From Paracoccaceae bacterium (lineage in GTDB: Bacteria; Pseudomonadota; Alphaproteobacteria; Rhodobacterales; Rhodobacteraceae), in contig PWWF01000433.1 of NCBI GenBank assembly GCA_003561595.1, forward strand, positions 1 through 5,291: a stretch of 5,291 bases of DNA. Direction: 5' to 3'. The notes below the pieces were generated by a model that was not told where the DNA came from, did not search any database, and was given only the letters and a program-made list of their open reading frames with translations. Shown piece by piece: positions 1 through 5,291 of this stretch. Positions within the stretch are counted from its first letter, which is position 1, and each line of letters begins with the position of its first letter. The position numbers and the translations under genes are program-made.

Positions 1-142
1 GCCAGCGGCTTGAACCGGGGCTCAGTTTGCGCGCCAAGGGGAAGTTGCCTTCGCGCTTCCAGCGGTAAATTGTGTCGCGTGAAACACCTAGACGTTCAGC
101 AACTTGATTGACGGTAAGGTAAACTTCGTCTGTCTCGTTCAT
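1..142 (-). CDS. AlpA/excisionase-like helix-turn-helix regulator, N-terminal 47 residues (cut by window edge)
   Basis: The ATG at 142-140 opens a frame that stays open to the window edge. The product starts MNETDEVYLTVNQVAERLG and continues with VSRDTIYRWKREGNFP, then a basic stretch ending in SRW. This is the classic small HTH of the AlpA / HTH_17 excisionase group: a first helix around 'VNQVAERLG', a recognition helix around 'SRDTIYRWKREG', and a turn before the 'FP' and 'W' positions seen in AlpA proteins. Family members are DNA-binding proteins of about 60-100 residues encoded by prophages and integrative islands; they activate integrase transcription or help excision. Candidate start signals are an AAGG about nine bases before the ATG and a TATACT -10-like box at 171-166. 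The gene runs away from tRNA-Glu, starting 268 bases beyond its 3' end, in DNA of lower GC than recJ or glpX. The family call is firm; a role in an integrated element is inferred. The C-terminus is not visible. Confidence 0.82.
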   Translation of the reverse strand, partial: MNETDEVYLTVNQVAERLGVSRDTIYRWKREGNFPLARKLSPGSSRW

Positions 143-165
143 GTCATTTGGCCTTGGGTCTAGAG

Positions 166-171
166 AGTATA
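166..171 (-). promoter_or_regulatory. Candidate -10 box for the AlpA-like gene
   Basis: Read on the minus strand this is TATACT, five of six matches to TATAAT, 23 bases upstream of the ATG at 142. The stretch around it (about 161-180) is the most AT-rich in the area. There is no good -35 at 17 bases (TGAGTG); a TTGATG lies at 198-193 but with a 21-base spacer. It may therefore be a weak or activator-dependent promoter. This is pattern matching only. Confidence 0.25.
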
Positions 172-200
172 TTCTAACTACCGCGAATCACTCATCAAGG

Positions 201-224
201 CGCACCACGCTCAATGGTGGAGCG
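201..224. repeat. Imperfect dyad CGCaCCAC ... GTGGaGCG
   Basis: The arms are 201-208 and 217-224, separated by the eight bases GCTCAATG. Seven of eight positions pair; the A/A at 204/221 does not. A shifted pairing (CACCA 203-207 with TGGTG 215-219) is also possible. It sits roughly 30-50 bases upstream of the -10-like box of the AlpA-like gene, a plausible place for a regulator to bind. Confidence 0.4.
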
Positions 225-250
225 ATGCGTCTGACGTTTCCAGATCGCAT
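225..250. repeat. Hairpin-forming inverted repeat with one bulged T
   Basis: ATGCGTCTG (225-233) pairs with CAGA (241-244) and CGCAT (246-250), with T245 bulged and a seven-base loop (234-240). Nine pairs form in total. No T-run follows on either strand, so it does not look like an intrinsic terminator. It directly abuts the dyad at 201-224. Confidence 0.45.
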
Positions 251-268
251 TCTCGCGGAGCACGGTTT

Positions 269-278
269 GTGGATCCAC
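269..278. repeat. Ten-base perfect palindrome GTGGATCCAC
   Basis: A perfect self-complementary decamer centred on a BamHI-type GGATCC, in the same noncoding spacer as the two dyads above. It could be a dimeric protein site, but a palindrome of this length can also occur by chance. Confidence 0.3.
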
Positions 279-409
279 CGACGGATTGTCTATCGAGCGA
301 CACTGTGCTGCGATGAAACAAGCACTTATTTTTATGATGGGAGGGATGGCGGGGCACAAAACACAGCACTCACCAAGTCATTGTTTTGCATTGGTTTATT
401 AAGGGTAAG

Positions 410-484
410 TGGCAGCCCGTAGGGGAATCGAACCCCTCTTTCCAGGTTGAAAACCTGGCGTCCTAACCGATAGACGAACGGGCC
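410..484 (-). tRNA. tRNA-Glu (anticodon UUC), CCA encoded
   Basis: The minus strand folds into a complete cloverleaf. The acceptor 5' strand GGCCCGT (484-478) pairs with ACGGGCT. The D arm follows, then an anticodon stem CCAGG/CCTGG around the loop TTTTCAA, which places TTC at positions 34-36. The T arm is AGGGG / TTCGATT / CCCCT, followed by discriminator G and an encoded CCA (412-410). The anticodon reads the glutamate codons GAA and GAG. The first acceptor pair is a G1-U72 wobble rather than Watson-Crick. It lies 80 bases after recJ in the same direction, with a promoter-like sequence in that gap. Its 3' end marks the fall in GC toward the left edge, fitting use of the tRNA as an integration site. 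No intrinsic terminator is apparent just after it. Confidence 0.97.
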
Positions 485-499
485 AGCGCGTGTGTCGGG

Positions 500-528
500 T
501 TATTATGCAAACATCGCAGACAGCGCAA
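500..528 (-). promoter_or_regulatory. Candidate promoter for tRNA-Glu
   Basis: On the minus strand a TTGCGC box (528-523) is followed after 17 bases by TAATAA (505-500). The overlapping CATAAT at 507-502 matches TATAAT at five of six positions. Initiation about seven bases later would leave a leader of roughly ten bases before the mature tRNA at 484. Position and AT-rich -10 support a tRNA promoter inside the recJ-tRNA gap; co-transcription with recJ is not excluded. Confidence 0.5.
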
Positions 529-545
529 GGGCCTTCGGGATGTTT
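509..545. repeat. Seven-base inverted repeat AAACATC ... GATGTTT after recJ
   Basis: AAACATC (509-515) and GATGTTT (539-545) are perfect complements separated by 23 bases. The pair lies just after the recJ stop and overlaps the candidate tRNA promoter. A T-run (543-548) follows on the plus strand, where no gene needs terminating; on the minus strand no U-run follows. It is too loose for a confident terminator call for recJ. Confidence 0.2.
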
Positions 546-564
546 TTTCAATCAGTTTGCGACC

Positions 565-2322
565 TCACGCAGTCGGGATCGCTGCATCCTCCAGTCGCAG
601 CTGAACACGCGACCGACCGCCCCAGTGATTGACCTCGATCCGGCCTGCCAGATGGGTGCGCCGCCCCTCCAGCGTCATCAGAACAGGGCCCAGATCGCTC
701 TCGAACGCGCCGAATGACACTGCATCGACTGCCGGACCGCCGCCGGCGTCGAATCGCAGGCGCAGATGCTGGTCGCCGATGCGGCGCACCGAGCGCAGCC
801 GCATGTCCGGAAAGGCAAAGCGCGGGGCGGGGCTGGCGGAACCATAGGGGCCCGCAGCCTCGAGTTGTTCGATCAGTTCTGTCGTCGCCGCACCCGGCAT
901 CAGCACACCGTCCAGATGCAGCTCTGCCGCCTGCCCCGCGCCGCTGCCCTGTTCCGCCAGCAAGGCGCCCAGACGGTCCATCGCTGCCTCCAGCCCCGCA
1001 CGCGCGACGGTCAGCCCGGCGGCCATCTTGTGCCCGCCACCCCGCAGCAGCAGGCCCTCACGTTCCAGCCGGTGCACGGCGGCGCCCAGATCGACGCCCG
1101 GCACCGACCGGCCGGACCCCTTGCCCTCTTCTCCGTCCAGCGCGATCACGACGGCGGGGCGGCCCGTCGCCTCCTTCAGCCGCGCGGCCACAATCCCGAT
1201 CACGCCCGGGTGCCAGCCCGCGCCCGCCGCCCAGACCAGCGGGCCATCCGCGCCGCGCGCCTCTACCTGTGCCAGCGCGCTTGCGCGCACCTGCGCTTCG
1301 ACCTCGCGGCGCTCAGAGTTCAGCATTTCCAGCTTGTCGGCCAGTGCCTCGGCCTCTGCCGGGTCCGAGGCCGCGAGCAGCCGCGCGCCCAGATCGGCGC
1401 GGCCCAGCCGCCCGCCGGCATTGACGCGCGGGCCCAGCACAAACCCCAGATGATGGGCCGAAGGGGCGACATCCAGCCGCGCTGCATCGGCCAGCGCGCG
1501 CAACCCCGGACGCCCGCGCTGCGCCATCACCCGCAAGCCCTGCCGCACAAAGGCCCGGTTCACCCCGATCAGGGGCGCGACATCGGCCACGGTCGCAAGG
1601 GCCACCAGGTCGAGCATCGCCATCAGATCGGGCAGCGCCCCCCCGGCAGCACGGCGTTGGCGATTGGCCTCGACCAGCATCAGGAACACGACCGCCGCAG
1701 CACAGAGATGGCCCAGATCGCCCGCCTCGTCCTGCCGGTTGGGGTTGACCACGGCATAGGCGGGCGGCAGATGTTCGCCGCCCAGATGATGGTCCAGCAC
1801 GATCACATCCGCCCCCTGCGCGGCGGCAATCGGGTCATGCGAGAGCGTGCCGCAATCCACGCACAGGATCAGGTCATGCCCGCGCGCCAGATCCGCCATC
1901 GCCGGGCTGTTGGGGCCATAGCCTTCGCGCACGCGGTCGGGGATATAGAGCGTGGCCTGCAGCCCCAGCGCGCGCAGCCAGTCGATAAGCAGCGCCGCAG
2001 ATGCGCCCCCATCGACATCGTAATCGGCAAAGATCGCGATCCGCTCGCCACGATCAACCGCCTGCAGGAACCGCGAGGCCGCGCGTTCCATGTCGCGCAA
2101 GCCGCGCGGATCGGGCAGTAACTCGCGCAGCGACGGGGCCAGATAGCGGGCGGCATCCTCTGCCGCCACGCCCGCGCGCGCCAGCACGGCACAGACGGCG
2201 GCGGGCAGGCGCGTGCGCTGGACCAGCGCCTCGCTCAGGCGGCTCAGCGCCGGGTCGGGGCCGCGCCAGACCTGCCCCAGTATAGAGCGTGTGACCCCCA
2301 GATAGGCCGCGTCGCCATGCAT
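565..2322 (-). CDS. recJ: Single-stranded-DNA-specific 5'-3' exonuclease RecJ
   Basis: RecJ degrades single-stranded DNA 5' to 3' in the cytoplasm, acting with helicases in recombination, mismatch repair and base excision repair. Residue numbers below count from the GTG at 2325. The DHH phosphoesterase domain shows DYDVDG (101-106), CVDCG (155-159), DHH (178-180) and LATVADV (243-249), which carry the metal-binding aspartates and histidines, then GPRVNAGGRLG (298-308). The DHHA1 domain has HPGVIGIVAARL, GSGRS and RGGGHKMAAG (428-437). The last 120 or so residues match the position of the RecJ OB fold. The length, about 585 residues, is close to E. coli RecJ (577). I chose the ATG at 2322-2320; a GTG lies one codon upstream, and a GGCGGGGCGG stretch precedes both. 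It is about 75 bases after glpX and ends in TGA 80 bases before tRNA-Glu. No broken motif is seen. Confidence 0.96.
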   Translation of the reverse strand: MHGDAAYLGVTRSILGQVWRGPDPALSRLSEALVQRTRLPAAVCAVLARAGVAAEDAARYLAPSLRELLPDPRGLRDMERAASRFLQAVDRGERIAIFADYDVDGGASAALLIDWLRALGLQATLYIPDRVREGYGPNSPAMADLARGHDLILCVDCGTLSHDPIAAAQGADVIVLDHHLGGEHLPPAYAVVNPNRQDEAGDLGHLCAAAVVFLMLVEANRQRRAAGGALPDLMAMLDLVALATVADVAPLIGVNRAFVRQGLRVMAQRGRPGLRALADAARLDVAPSAHHLGFVLGPRVNAGGRLGRADLGARLLAASDPAEAEALADKLEMLNSERREVEAQVRASALAQVEARGADGPLVWAAGAGWHPGVIGIVAARLKEATGRPAVVIALDGEEGKGSGRSVPGVDLGAAVHRLEREGLLLRGGGHKMAAGLTVARAGLEAAMDRLGALLAEQGSGAGQAAELHLDGVLMPGAATTELIEQLEAAGPYGSASPAPRFAFPDMRLRSVRRIGDQHLRLRFDAGGGPAVDAVSFGAFESDLGPVLMTLEGRRTHLAGRIEVNHWGGRSRVQLRLEDAAIPTA

Positions 2323-2397
2323 CACATCGCCGCCCCGCCTGGCTCGGCCATCGGCAGCCCGCGCAAGGGGGTGCGATCCATCATGCGCGCCCTGCCC

Positions 2398-3360
2398 TCA
2401 AACCGGTGTCTTGTAGCTCATGCGGCGCACCGATCCGGTCTTGGACCGCATCAGCAGCGTGTCGGTCGTCACCCAGCCCGGATCGGTCCGGATGCCACGC
2501 ACGATGGACCCGTCGGTAACCCCGGTCGCGGCAAAGATCACATCGCCACGCACCATTTCGTCGCGGGTATAGATCCGGTCCAGATCGGTGATGCCGGCCC
2601 GTTCGGCGCGGCCAACCTCATCCTTGTTGCGGAACATCAGCTTGCCATAGATCTGCCCGCCCATGCATTTCAGCGCCGCGGCGGCCAGCACGCCTTCGGG
2701 CGCGCCGCCGGACCCCATATACATGTCGATCCCGGTCATGTCGGGTTCCGCGCAATGGATCACACCGGCCACATCCCCGTCCATGATCAGCCGGATCGCC
2801 GCGCCGGTGGACCGCAGATCGGCGATCATGCCTTCATGGCGGGGGCGTTCCAGCACACAGACGGAAATGTCGGACGGATCGCAGCCCTTCGCCGCGGCCA
2901 GCGCGCGGACACGTTCCGACGGGCTCATATCCATGGTGACAGTGTCGGGGGCATAGCCGGGGCCGATGGCCAGCTTGTCCATATAGACATCGGGCGCGTG
3001 CAGCATGGTGCCGCGCGGGGCCATGGCGATCACGGTCAGCGCGTTGGGGAAATCCTTGGCGGTGAGCGTCGTGCCTTCCAGCGGGTCGAGGGCGATATCC
3101 ACTTCGGGGCCGTTGCCATTGCCGACCTCTTCGCCGATGAACAGCATGGGCGCTTCGTCACGCTCGCCCTCACCAATGACCACGCGCCCCTTGATGTCGA
3201 GCATGTTCAACTGGTTGCGCATGGCATCGACGGCGGCCTGATCGGCGGCCTTCTCATCACCGCGCCCGACCAACTTGGCCGAGGCGAGGGCCGCCGCCTC
3301 GGACACGCGGGCCAGGCCCAGTGAAAGCATACGGTCGTGAAATTCCGGTTGCGTGGTCAT
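2398..3360 (-). CDS. glpX: Class II fructose-1,6-bisphosphatase GlpX
   Basis: The enzyme hydrolyses fructose-1,6-bisphosphate to fructose-6-phosphate in the cytoplasm, the irreversible step of gluconeogenesis; in autotrophs it also serves the Calvin cycle. The 320-residue product starts MTTQPEFHDRM and carries the GlpX landmarks in order: GRGDEKAAD (32-40), VIGEGERDEAPML (61-73), the metal/phosphate motif DPLEGT (92-97) and GSGGAPEG (216-223). The acidic residues Asp35, Asp92, Glu95 and Glu222 are present. The length suits the family (E. coli GlpX has 336). The frame is open further upstream to 3426, but the ATG at 3360 is preferred because AGGGGA lies six to seven bases before it and family homology begins there. 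It is 113 bases after hom and about 75 before recJ, so it may share their transcript. A short hairpin without a U-run (3433-3445) is the only terminator-like feature in the hom-glpX gap. Confidence 0.96.
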   Translation of the reverse strand: MTTQPEFHDRMLSLGLARVSEAAALASAKLVGRGDEKAADQAAVDAMRNQLNMLDIKGRVVIGEGERDEAPMLFIGEEVGNGNGPEVDIALDPLEGTTLTAKDFPNALTVIAMAPRGTMLHAPDVYMDKLAIGPGYAPDTVTMDMSPSERVRALAAAKGCDPSDISVCVLERPRHEGMIADLRSTGAAIRLIMDGDVAGVIHCAEPDMTGIDMYMGSGGAPEGVLAAAALKCMGGQIYGKLMFRNKDEVGRAERAGITDLDRIYTRDEMVRGDVIFAATGVTDGSIVRGIRTDPGWVTTDTLLMRSKTGSVRRMSYKTPV

Positions 3361-3473
3361 GGCGCTGTCCCCTGGGCTGTAATTTGCCCTCGTCTCTAGC
3401 GCGAAACCTTTGTTCGGCACAAGCATTGGTGGGCGCTGACAGCGCTAACGCCAACATCCTGCGGGCGGTTGGG

Positions 3474-4760
3474 TCAATCTTCCTCGATGGCCAGCGCAAC
3501 CGGCTCGCCCATCACCACGCCTGTGCGCAACGCCAGGGACAGCGCATGGTCGATGGCATCGCGCGTGGTCTTATGGGTGATAATCAGCACGGGCGCGCGT
3601 GTGTCCTGATGGCCATACTGGCGCATCCGGTTGATCGAGACACCCGCATTGCCCAGCGCCTCGGCCACCTTGGCCAGCGCACCCGGCTTGTCCTGCAGGC
3701 CCATGCGCAGATACCAGGGTTTGGACCCCATCGCCTTGGCCGACAAGGGGGCCTCAAGCGTTGTGGCAGGCTGGCCGAAGACCGGCAGCCGCAGCCCGCG
3801 CGCGATGTCGATCACATCGCCCATCACGGCGCTGGCGGTCGGCCCCTCGCCCGCGCCGGGGCCGCGCAGGATGATCTGCTCGACCGCGTCGCCCTCGATC
3901 ACGACCATATTGGTGCCGCCCTTGAGCTGCCCCAGCGGGCTGTCGGCGGGCACCAGACAGGGCGTCATCGACTGCTCCAGCCCGCGCCCGGTCATCTGGG
4001 CGACCCCCAGCAGCTTGATGCGCAGCCCCAGATCGGCGGCGGCGCGAATATCCTCGATGGAAATGCGCTCGATCCCGCCCAGGCTGATTGCGCCGAAATC
4101 GGGGCGCACGCCAAAGGCAATCGCGCTGAGCAGCGTGAGTTTATGCGCCGCATCGATCCCGCCGACATCCAGCGTGGGATCAGCCTCGAGATAGCCGAGC
4201 TGGTTGGCTTCCTCGAACACGGTTTCATAGGGCAGGCCCGCATCCTACATCCGGGTCAGGATGTAGTTGCAGGTGCCGTTCATCACGCCCTTGATCCGGG
4301 TGATGCGATTGCCCGCCAGCCCCTCGGCCAGCGCCTTGACGACCGGGATGCCGCCCGCGACCGCTGCCTCGAACCGCAGGGCCACGCCTGCGGCTTCGGC
4401 GGCTTCGGCCAGCGCCTGCCCGTGGATGGCCAGCAACGCCTTGTTGGCCGTGACCACATCCTTGCCGCCCTGCATCGCCGCTTCGGTCAGCGCCTTGGCG
4501 GGGCCATTCTCGCCGCCCATCAGTTCGACCACCAGATCGACATCCGCGCGCCGGGCCATGGCGACCGGGTCATCCTCCCAGTCATAGCCCGAGATATCGA
4601 CGCCGCGATTGCGCGTGCGCGACCGGGCCGAGACGGCGACAATCTCGATCCGGCGTCCGGCGCGGCGCTCGATCAGGTCGGCATTGGTCTGCACAATGCG
4701 CACCAGCCCGGTTCCGACTGTGCCAAGCCCGGCAATGCCCAGGCGCAGGGGGGTGCTCAT
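3474..4760 (-). pseudogene. hom: Homoserine dehydrogenase, interrupted by one in-frame amber codon
   Basis: The enzyme reduces aspartate-semialdehyde to homoserine with NAD(P)H, the branch to threonine and methionine. From the ATG at 4760 the frame encodes the Rossmann motif GLGTVG (11-16), TANK with Lys107, GGIP (136-139) and NGTCNYILTRM (161-171). Codon 172 (4247-4245) is then TAG. The same frame continues with DAGLPYETVFEEANQLGY and the catalytic signature: Glu192, Asp198, Asp203 and Lys207, with the same spacing as Glu208, Asp214, Asp219 and Lys223 of the yeast enzyme. A C-terminal ACT domain (about 348-425) suggests feedback control by an amino acid, typically threonine. Total length would be 428 codons, normal for the ACT-bearing form. 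Both halves are otherwise intact with no shift, so this is a single GAG-to-TAG change, real or a sequencing error. The 171-residue fragment has the nucleotide-binding half but lacks the catalytic signature. Confidence 0.9.
4245..4247 (-). other. In-frame TAG (amber) codon inside hom
   Basis: The minus strand reads CGG ATG TAG GAT GCG GGC within one continuous homologous frame. Homoserine dehydrogenases commonly have a polar residue such as Glu after NYILTRM, so the parent codon was most simply GAG, changed at one base (G to T on the minus strand). All four visible gene ends in the window use TGA, so this is the only TAG in the frame of any gene here. Confidence 0.9.
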
Positions 4761-4771
4761 GGTGGTGCGCT

Positions 4772-4792
4772 CCGCGATGGTTCAGATCGCGG
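4772..4792 (-). promoter_or_regulatory. Seven-base-pair hairpin just upstream of hom, overlapping its ribosome site
   Basis: CCGCGAT (4772-4778) and ATCGCGG (4786-4792) are perfect complements around a seven-base loop. On the minus strand the hairpin begins 39 bases after the symporter stop and ends 11 bases before the hom ATG. The GGAG that is the best ribosome-binding match (4773-4770) has its first two bases in the stem. No U-run follows, so it is either a weak boundary element or a structure that modulates hom translation. The fold is seen; the function is inferred. Confidence 0.4.
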
Positions 4793-4831
4793 CCCTGTTA
4801 GCGGGTCGGGGCGGGCTGCGCAATGCGCCTC

Positions 4832-5291
4832 TCAGGTCGTGCCAAGCTTCGCCGCGTCACGCGCCAGTGCTTCGCGCGTGGCGTTGCGCCGATACCACAG
4901 CGTGACCGCGGTCGAGGTCAGCACGATGAACAGCGAATAGAGCACCGGGATCAGCAGCAGATCCTCTTGCAATGCGGGCGCGAAACTCAGCGTGATGACC
5001 AGAACCGCCAGCGGCCCGTTCTGAATGCCGGTTTCCAGTGAGATGGTGCGCGAGCGGTTGGTATCCTGCCCCAGCCCGCGCGCCACCCAATAGCCGAACA
5101 GCATACCCGACAGCCCGATGCCGATGGTCGCGGCATAGATCGATGGCCCGGTATCGAGCAGCAGTTGATAGTTGCGCGGCACCCATGTCACGATAAGGAA
5201 CAGGATCACCACCACCCCCATGAAGGACCCGATCAGCTCGATCGTCGCCCCGATATTCGGGTTCAGCTTTCGCAGCCCCATCCCCAGCACC
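4832..5291 (-). CDS. Bile acid:sodium symporter family (SBF/BASS) protein, C-terminal half (start outside window)
   Basis: About 152 codons are visible, ending in TGA at 4834-4832; the frame is open at the right edge, so the N-terminal half is missing. Family members are inner-membrane sodium-coupled carriers of about 300 residues for bile acids or small organic anions. In visible-fragment numbering there are hydrophobic segments at about 15-37, 51-73, 91-104 and 111-133, consistent with four membrane spans. The family motif ETGIQN is at 86-91; its Glu and Gln correspond to Glu260 and Gln264 at a sodium site of the Neisseria ASBT homologue. A basic tail with RRNATREALARD follows the last span. 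The substrate cannot be read from this fragment. It is followed 71 bases later by hom in the same direction, but a functional link is not evident. The GTG at 5290 is probably an internal valine. Confidence 0.85.
   Translation of the reverse strand, partial: VLGMGLRKLNPNIGATIELIGSFMGVVVILFLIVTWVPRNYQLLLDTGPSIYAATIGIGLSGMLFGYWVARGLGQDTNRSRTISLETGIQNGPLAVLVITLSFAPALQEDLLLIPVLYSLFIVLTSTAVTLWYRRNATREALARDAAKLGTT

Larger units (their letters stand above)
143..409. other. Gene-poor spacer between the AlpA-like gene and tRNA-Glu, with clustered inverted repeats
   Basis: I find no supported gene here. The one long frame (plus strand, from 141) runs antisense through the tRNA, has no recognisable domain and lacks a convincing ribosome site. 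The longest minus-strand possibility I checked is a 19-codon ATG frame beginning MQNNDLVSAVF, without support. GC by hand count over bases 1-410 is about 51%, far below recJ, where one 60-base line (1201-1260) counts 87%. Within 201-278 are three dyads: CGCaCCAC/GTGGaGCG (201-224), a bulged nine-pair hairpin (225-250) and the ten-base palindrome GTGGATCCAC (269-278). If tRNA-Glu is an attachment site, this is where integrase or excisionase arm sites could lie, but that is inference. No second copy of the tRNA 3' end occurs in the spacer. Confidence 0.5.

Noticed and set aside
141..422. A 93-codon plus-strand frame in the spacer
   Set aside because: It overlaps the start of the AlpA-like gene and runs antisense into tRNA-Glu, has no domain and no ribosome site; chance opening in lower-GC DNA is enough.
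410..484. tRNA-Glu acting as an amber suppressor for the hom TAG
   Set aside because: Its anticodon is UUC, which reads GAA and GAG; amber suppression would need CUA.
766..2121. A 451-codon open frame on the plus strand opposite recJ
   Set aside because: Same shadow pattern: low-complexity composition, no domain, and the opposite strand carries all RecJ motifs.
2317..3324. A 335-codon open frame on the plus strand opposite glpX
   Set aside because: Antisense shadow of glpX; composition is His/Gly/Ala rich and no family is recognisable.
3433..3445. Small hairpin GCGCT-GAC-AGCGC in the hom-glpX gap as a terminator
   Set aside because: Only five pairs plus a possible wobble, and no U-run follows on the minus strand.
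4245..4247. Pyrrolysine insertion or reassignment of TAG
   Set aside because: The position is a variable, usually polar site in a metabolic enzyme, not a known pyrrolysine context, and TGA-only gene ends are expected from high GC. A search of the whole genome for a CUA tRNA would settle it.
3474..4760. A frameshift or a gene split into two separate proteins as explanation of the broken hom
   Set aside because: The 24 bases between the two open stretches keep the frame exactly and encode the expected linking residues, so only the TAG interrupts. A restart at the GTG at 4220 would lack the nucleotide-binding domain.
3321..4940. A 539-codon open frame on the plus strand opposite hom and the glpX start
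   Set aside because: It is antisense to clearly homologous genes, has no recognisable domain and is rich in His, Gln, Arg and Gly, as expected from the complement of high-GC coding sequence.

Overview
The window reads as a piece of an alphaproteobacterial chromosome, most likely from the Rhodobacterales. The grounds are the very high GC of the coding part, TGA as the stop codon of all four genes whose ends are visible, and a hom - glpX - recJ - tRNA-Glu order that I associate with that order from memory. Almost everything is on the minus strand, so the biological reading direction runs from high to low coordinates.

In transcriptional order: (1) 5291-4832, the C-terminal half of a bile acid:sodium symporter family (SBF/BASS) membrane protein, whose start lies outside the window. 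(2) 4760-3474, hom, homoserine dehydrogenase, full length in frame but interrupted by one TAG codon at 4247-4245 where a Glu codon (GAG) is expected. (3) 3360-2398, glpX, class II fructose-1,6-bisphosphatase, complete. (4) 2322-565, recJ, single-strand-specific 5'-3' exonuclease, complete. (5) 484-410, tRNA-Glu(UUC) with an encoded CCA and its own candidate promoter. (6) 409-143, a gene-poor spacer of lower GC holding several inverted repeats. (7) 142-1, the N-terminus of an AlpA/excisionase-like helix-turn-helix regulator, cut by the window edge.

hom, glpX and recJ are co-directional with short gaps (113 and about 75 bases) and no convincing terminators between them, so they could be co-transcribed. 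They do not form one pathway: hom feeds threonine and methionine synthesis, glpX serves gluconeogenesis or the Calvin cycle, and recJ serves DNA repair. They look like a conserved housekeeping neighbourhood.

Two points deserve attention. First, the nonsense codon in hom lies just before the catalytic motif, so without readthrough, a second copy or a sequencing error the cell should need threonine and methionine (or homoserine). Second, composition falls to about 51% GC (hand count, bases 1-410) beyond the 3' end of the tRNA, where a phage/island-type regulator begins. This suggests that the tRNA-Glu 3' end is the attachment site of an integrated element extending off the left edge. I see no wholly new system in the window; the best candidate for novelty is that element, nearly all of which lies outside.
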